5,781 nt of DNA. Source: Bdellovibrionales bacterium (GTDB lineage Bacteria; Bdellovibrionota; Bdellovibrionia; Bdellovibrionales; UBA1609). This document shows, in pieces, positions 5,298-5,781 of the stretch. The notes below the pieces were generated by a model. It was given only the letters and a program-made list of their open reading frames with translations. It searched no databases and was not told where the DNA came from. The position numbers were made by a program, and so were the translations under genes. The number at the start of each line of letters is the position of its first letter. Position 1 is the first letter of the stretch. Where the stretch lies: NCBI GenBank assembly GCA_026713205.1, contig JAPOOY010000117.1:1-5781 (forward strand), given 5' to 3'.

Positions 5298-5330
5298 AAG
5301 GCTCAAATACCGTCTGTTTTTTTGAGCCTT
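5298..5330. promoter_or_regulatory. 10-bp hairpin in the leader of the xis-int operon
   Basis: AAGGCTCAAA (5298-5307) pairs perfectly with TTTGAGCCTT (5321-5330) around 13 nt. It lies 20 nt upstream of the excisionase start. On the minus strand it would be in the 5' leader and could attenuate transcription, hide part of the leader or serve as an operator. On the plus strand it is followed by ATTTTACTT, so it might also end a transcript entering from the left. Confidence 0.45.
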
Positions 5331-5640
5331 ATTTTACTTAAAAAACCTTTGCTTTTCGGATGCCTTTTCTTCTCCCTCCTTTAAATGATTTTTGCAGGCT
5401 GGGAAAGCGTATCAGGGGGGAGCCCTGTTTTCTCCCTCGTGGCTTCTGTTGTGGCTTGTTAAAAAGCAAAACAGAGGAACTAAGGAAACCTTAGAATAAA
5501 AGAACCCTTGTTTTGAAATCTTATTTTTATTCTTTAACTTCCTTTCAATCTTTCCCTTAAAAACAAACCCTGAACATTCACCCATTGAAGTATCTCCCAT
5601 AACACCAAAAAACCTTTCACAGACTGCAAAAATCATCCTC
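5331..5640. other. Gene-free stretch between the xis leader and the IS end
   Basis: No convincing gene is present. An 81-codon minus-strand frame (5412-5657) starts inside the IS terminal repeat, lacks a ribosome binding site and shows no domain. A 6-bp stem with AAA loop (CTAAGG/CCTTAG, 5480-5494) is the only neat local structure. The promoter for the excisionase-integrase operon should be here or within the leader, but I see no hexamer pair with good spacing. Confidence 0.4.
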
Positions 5641-5781
5641 TGTGCAACCTGAAACATAGGTTACACTTTTTACCGGAGACATAGGTTACAGTTTCTCCTT
5701 TGTTTGAAAGCAATCTCTCTTCTTTGGAGGATATTCCAAAGGAGTAAATTGATAGCTTTCATAATCAAAATACCCTAAATC
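5641..5781 (-). mobile_element. 3' end of an IS481-like insertion sequence
   Basis: The DNA carries a transposase C-terminus and, just beyond its stop, a tandem motif. CCTGAAACATAGGTTACA (5648-5665) and CCGGAGACATAGGTTACA (5673-5690) match in 16 of 18 positions, 25 bp apart. Doubled TGTAACCTATGT-type motifs are what I recall at ends of IS481-family elements, whose tips often begin TGT. TGTGCAACC at 5641 is my guess at the tip. The rest of the element is off the window. Confidence 0.55.
5686..5781 (-). CDS. Transposase C-terminal fragment, IS481-like (runs off the right edge)
   Basis: The last 31 codons of a minus-strand gene are visible, entering at the window edge and ending with TAA at 5688-5686. 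The peptide includes LGYFDYESYQFTPLEYPP and ends DCFQTKEKL. The LGYFD motif near the end resembles the small post-integrase-core domain (LGxFDE-like) of IS481/IS3-type DDE transposases. The DDE catalytic core would lie to the right, outside the window. Family assignment rests on this short tail and on the adjoining terminal motifs, so it is moderate. Whether the full gene is intact cannot be seen. Confidence 0.55.
   Translation of the reverse strand, partial: DLGYFDYESYQFTPLEYPPKKRDCFQTKEKL

Larger units (their letters stand above)
3635..5781. mobile_element. Left end of a tRNA-Leu-inserted integrative element (prophage or genomic island)
   Basis: From the tRNA 3' end onward the gene strand flips and the content becomes an integration module: arm-type repeats, an integrase, an overlapping excisionase-like protein and then an insertion sequence end. 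This order matches the integration ends of temperate phages and tRNA-targeted islands. The element extends past the right edge. No phage structural, plasmid conjugation or cargo gene is visible, so its class cannot be decided. Confidence 0.75.

Noticed and set aside
5412..5657. 81-codon minus-strand frame near the right end
   Set aside because: It starts inside the insertion-sequence terminal repeat, has no ribosome binding site, and its residues show no family pattern.
1..5781. CRISPR array, toxin-antitoxin pair or defence operon
   Set aside because: I found no regularly spaced repeats and no paired small genes with toxin or antitoxin motifs. Apart from folate, glycine, integration and transposition genes, no recognisable proteins are present.

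Overview
The window reads as bacterial chromosome: a one-carbon/glycine-cleavage gene cluster, a tRNA-Leu gene, and then the left end of an integrative element inserted at that tRNA. The DNA is AT-rich, genes are compact with Shine-Dalgarno sites, and the tRNA encodes its own CCA. I cannot place the organism by eye beyond a fairly low-GC, probably Gram-negative bacterium whose genome carries repeats and insertion sequences.

Positions 1-1090 are a decayed or accessory flank. They hold a truncated reading frame on the minus strand that starts at 61, with a strong ribosome binding site and an A11 tract. Next come the C-terminal remnant of a WG-repeat protein (83-241), a doubtful small minus-strand frame (436-687), and a 115-bp element with perfect 28-bp inverted ends that looks like a MITE (732-846). 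The untranslated or uncertain region ahead of folD follows.

Positions 1091-3541 hold folD, gcvT and gcvH on the plus strand. GcvT and GcvH are the T and H proteins of the glycine cleavage system. GcvT makes 5,10-methylene-THF from the aminomethyl group carried on lipoyl-GcvH, and FolD oxidises that product to methenyl- and then formyl-THF, so the cluster is a coherent glycine-to-one-carbon unit. gcvT and gcvH overlap by 8 nt. The P protein (gcvP) is not in the window.

A complete tRNA-Leu with anticodon UAG (3549-3634) begins 7 nt after the gcvH stop.

From about 3635 to the right edge the content is that of a mobile element. It contains repeated arm-type sites (3687-3717), two adjacent palindromes, a tyrosine-recombinase integrase and an overlapping excisionase-like HTH protein. 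The last two are both on the minus strand, in the lambda-like order xis-int running towards the att site. A leader hairpin lies ahead of xis, then about 310 bp without a gene, and then the end of an IS481-like insertion sequence whose transposase C-terminus runs off the window. I see no defence system or unknown multi-gene system here. The most interesting signals are the MITE-like hairpin, the integration module and its repeats, and the possible phase-variable frame at the left edge.
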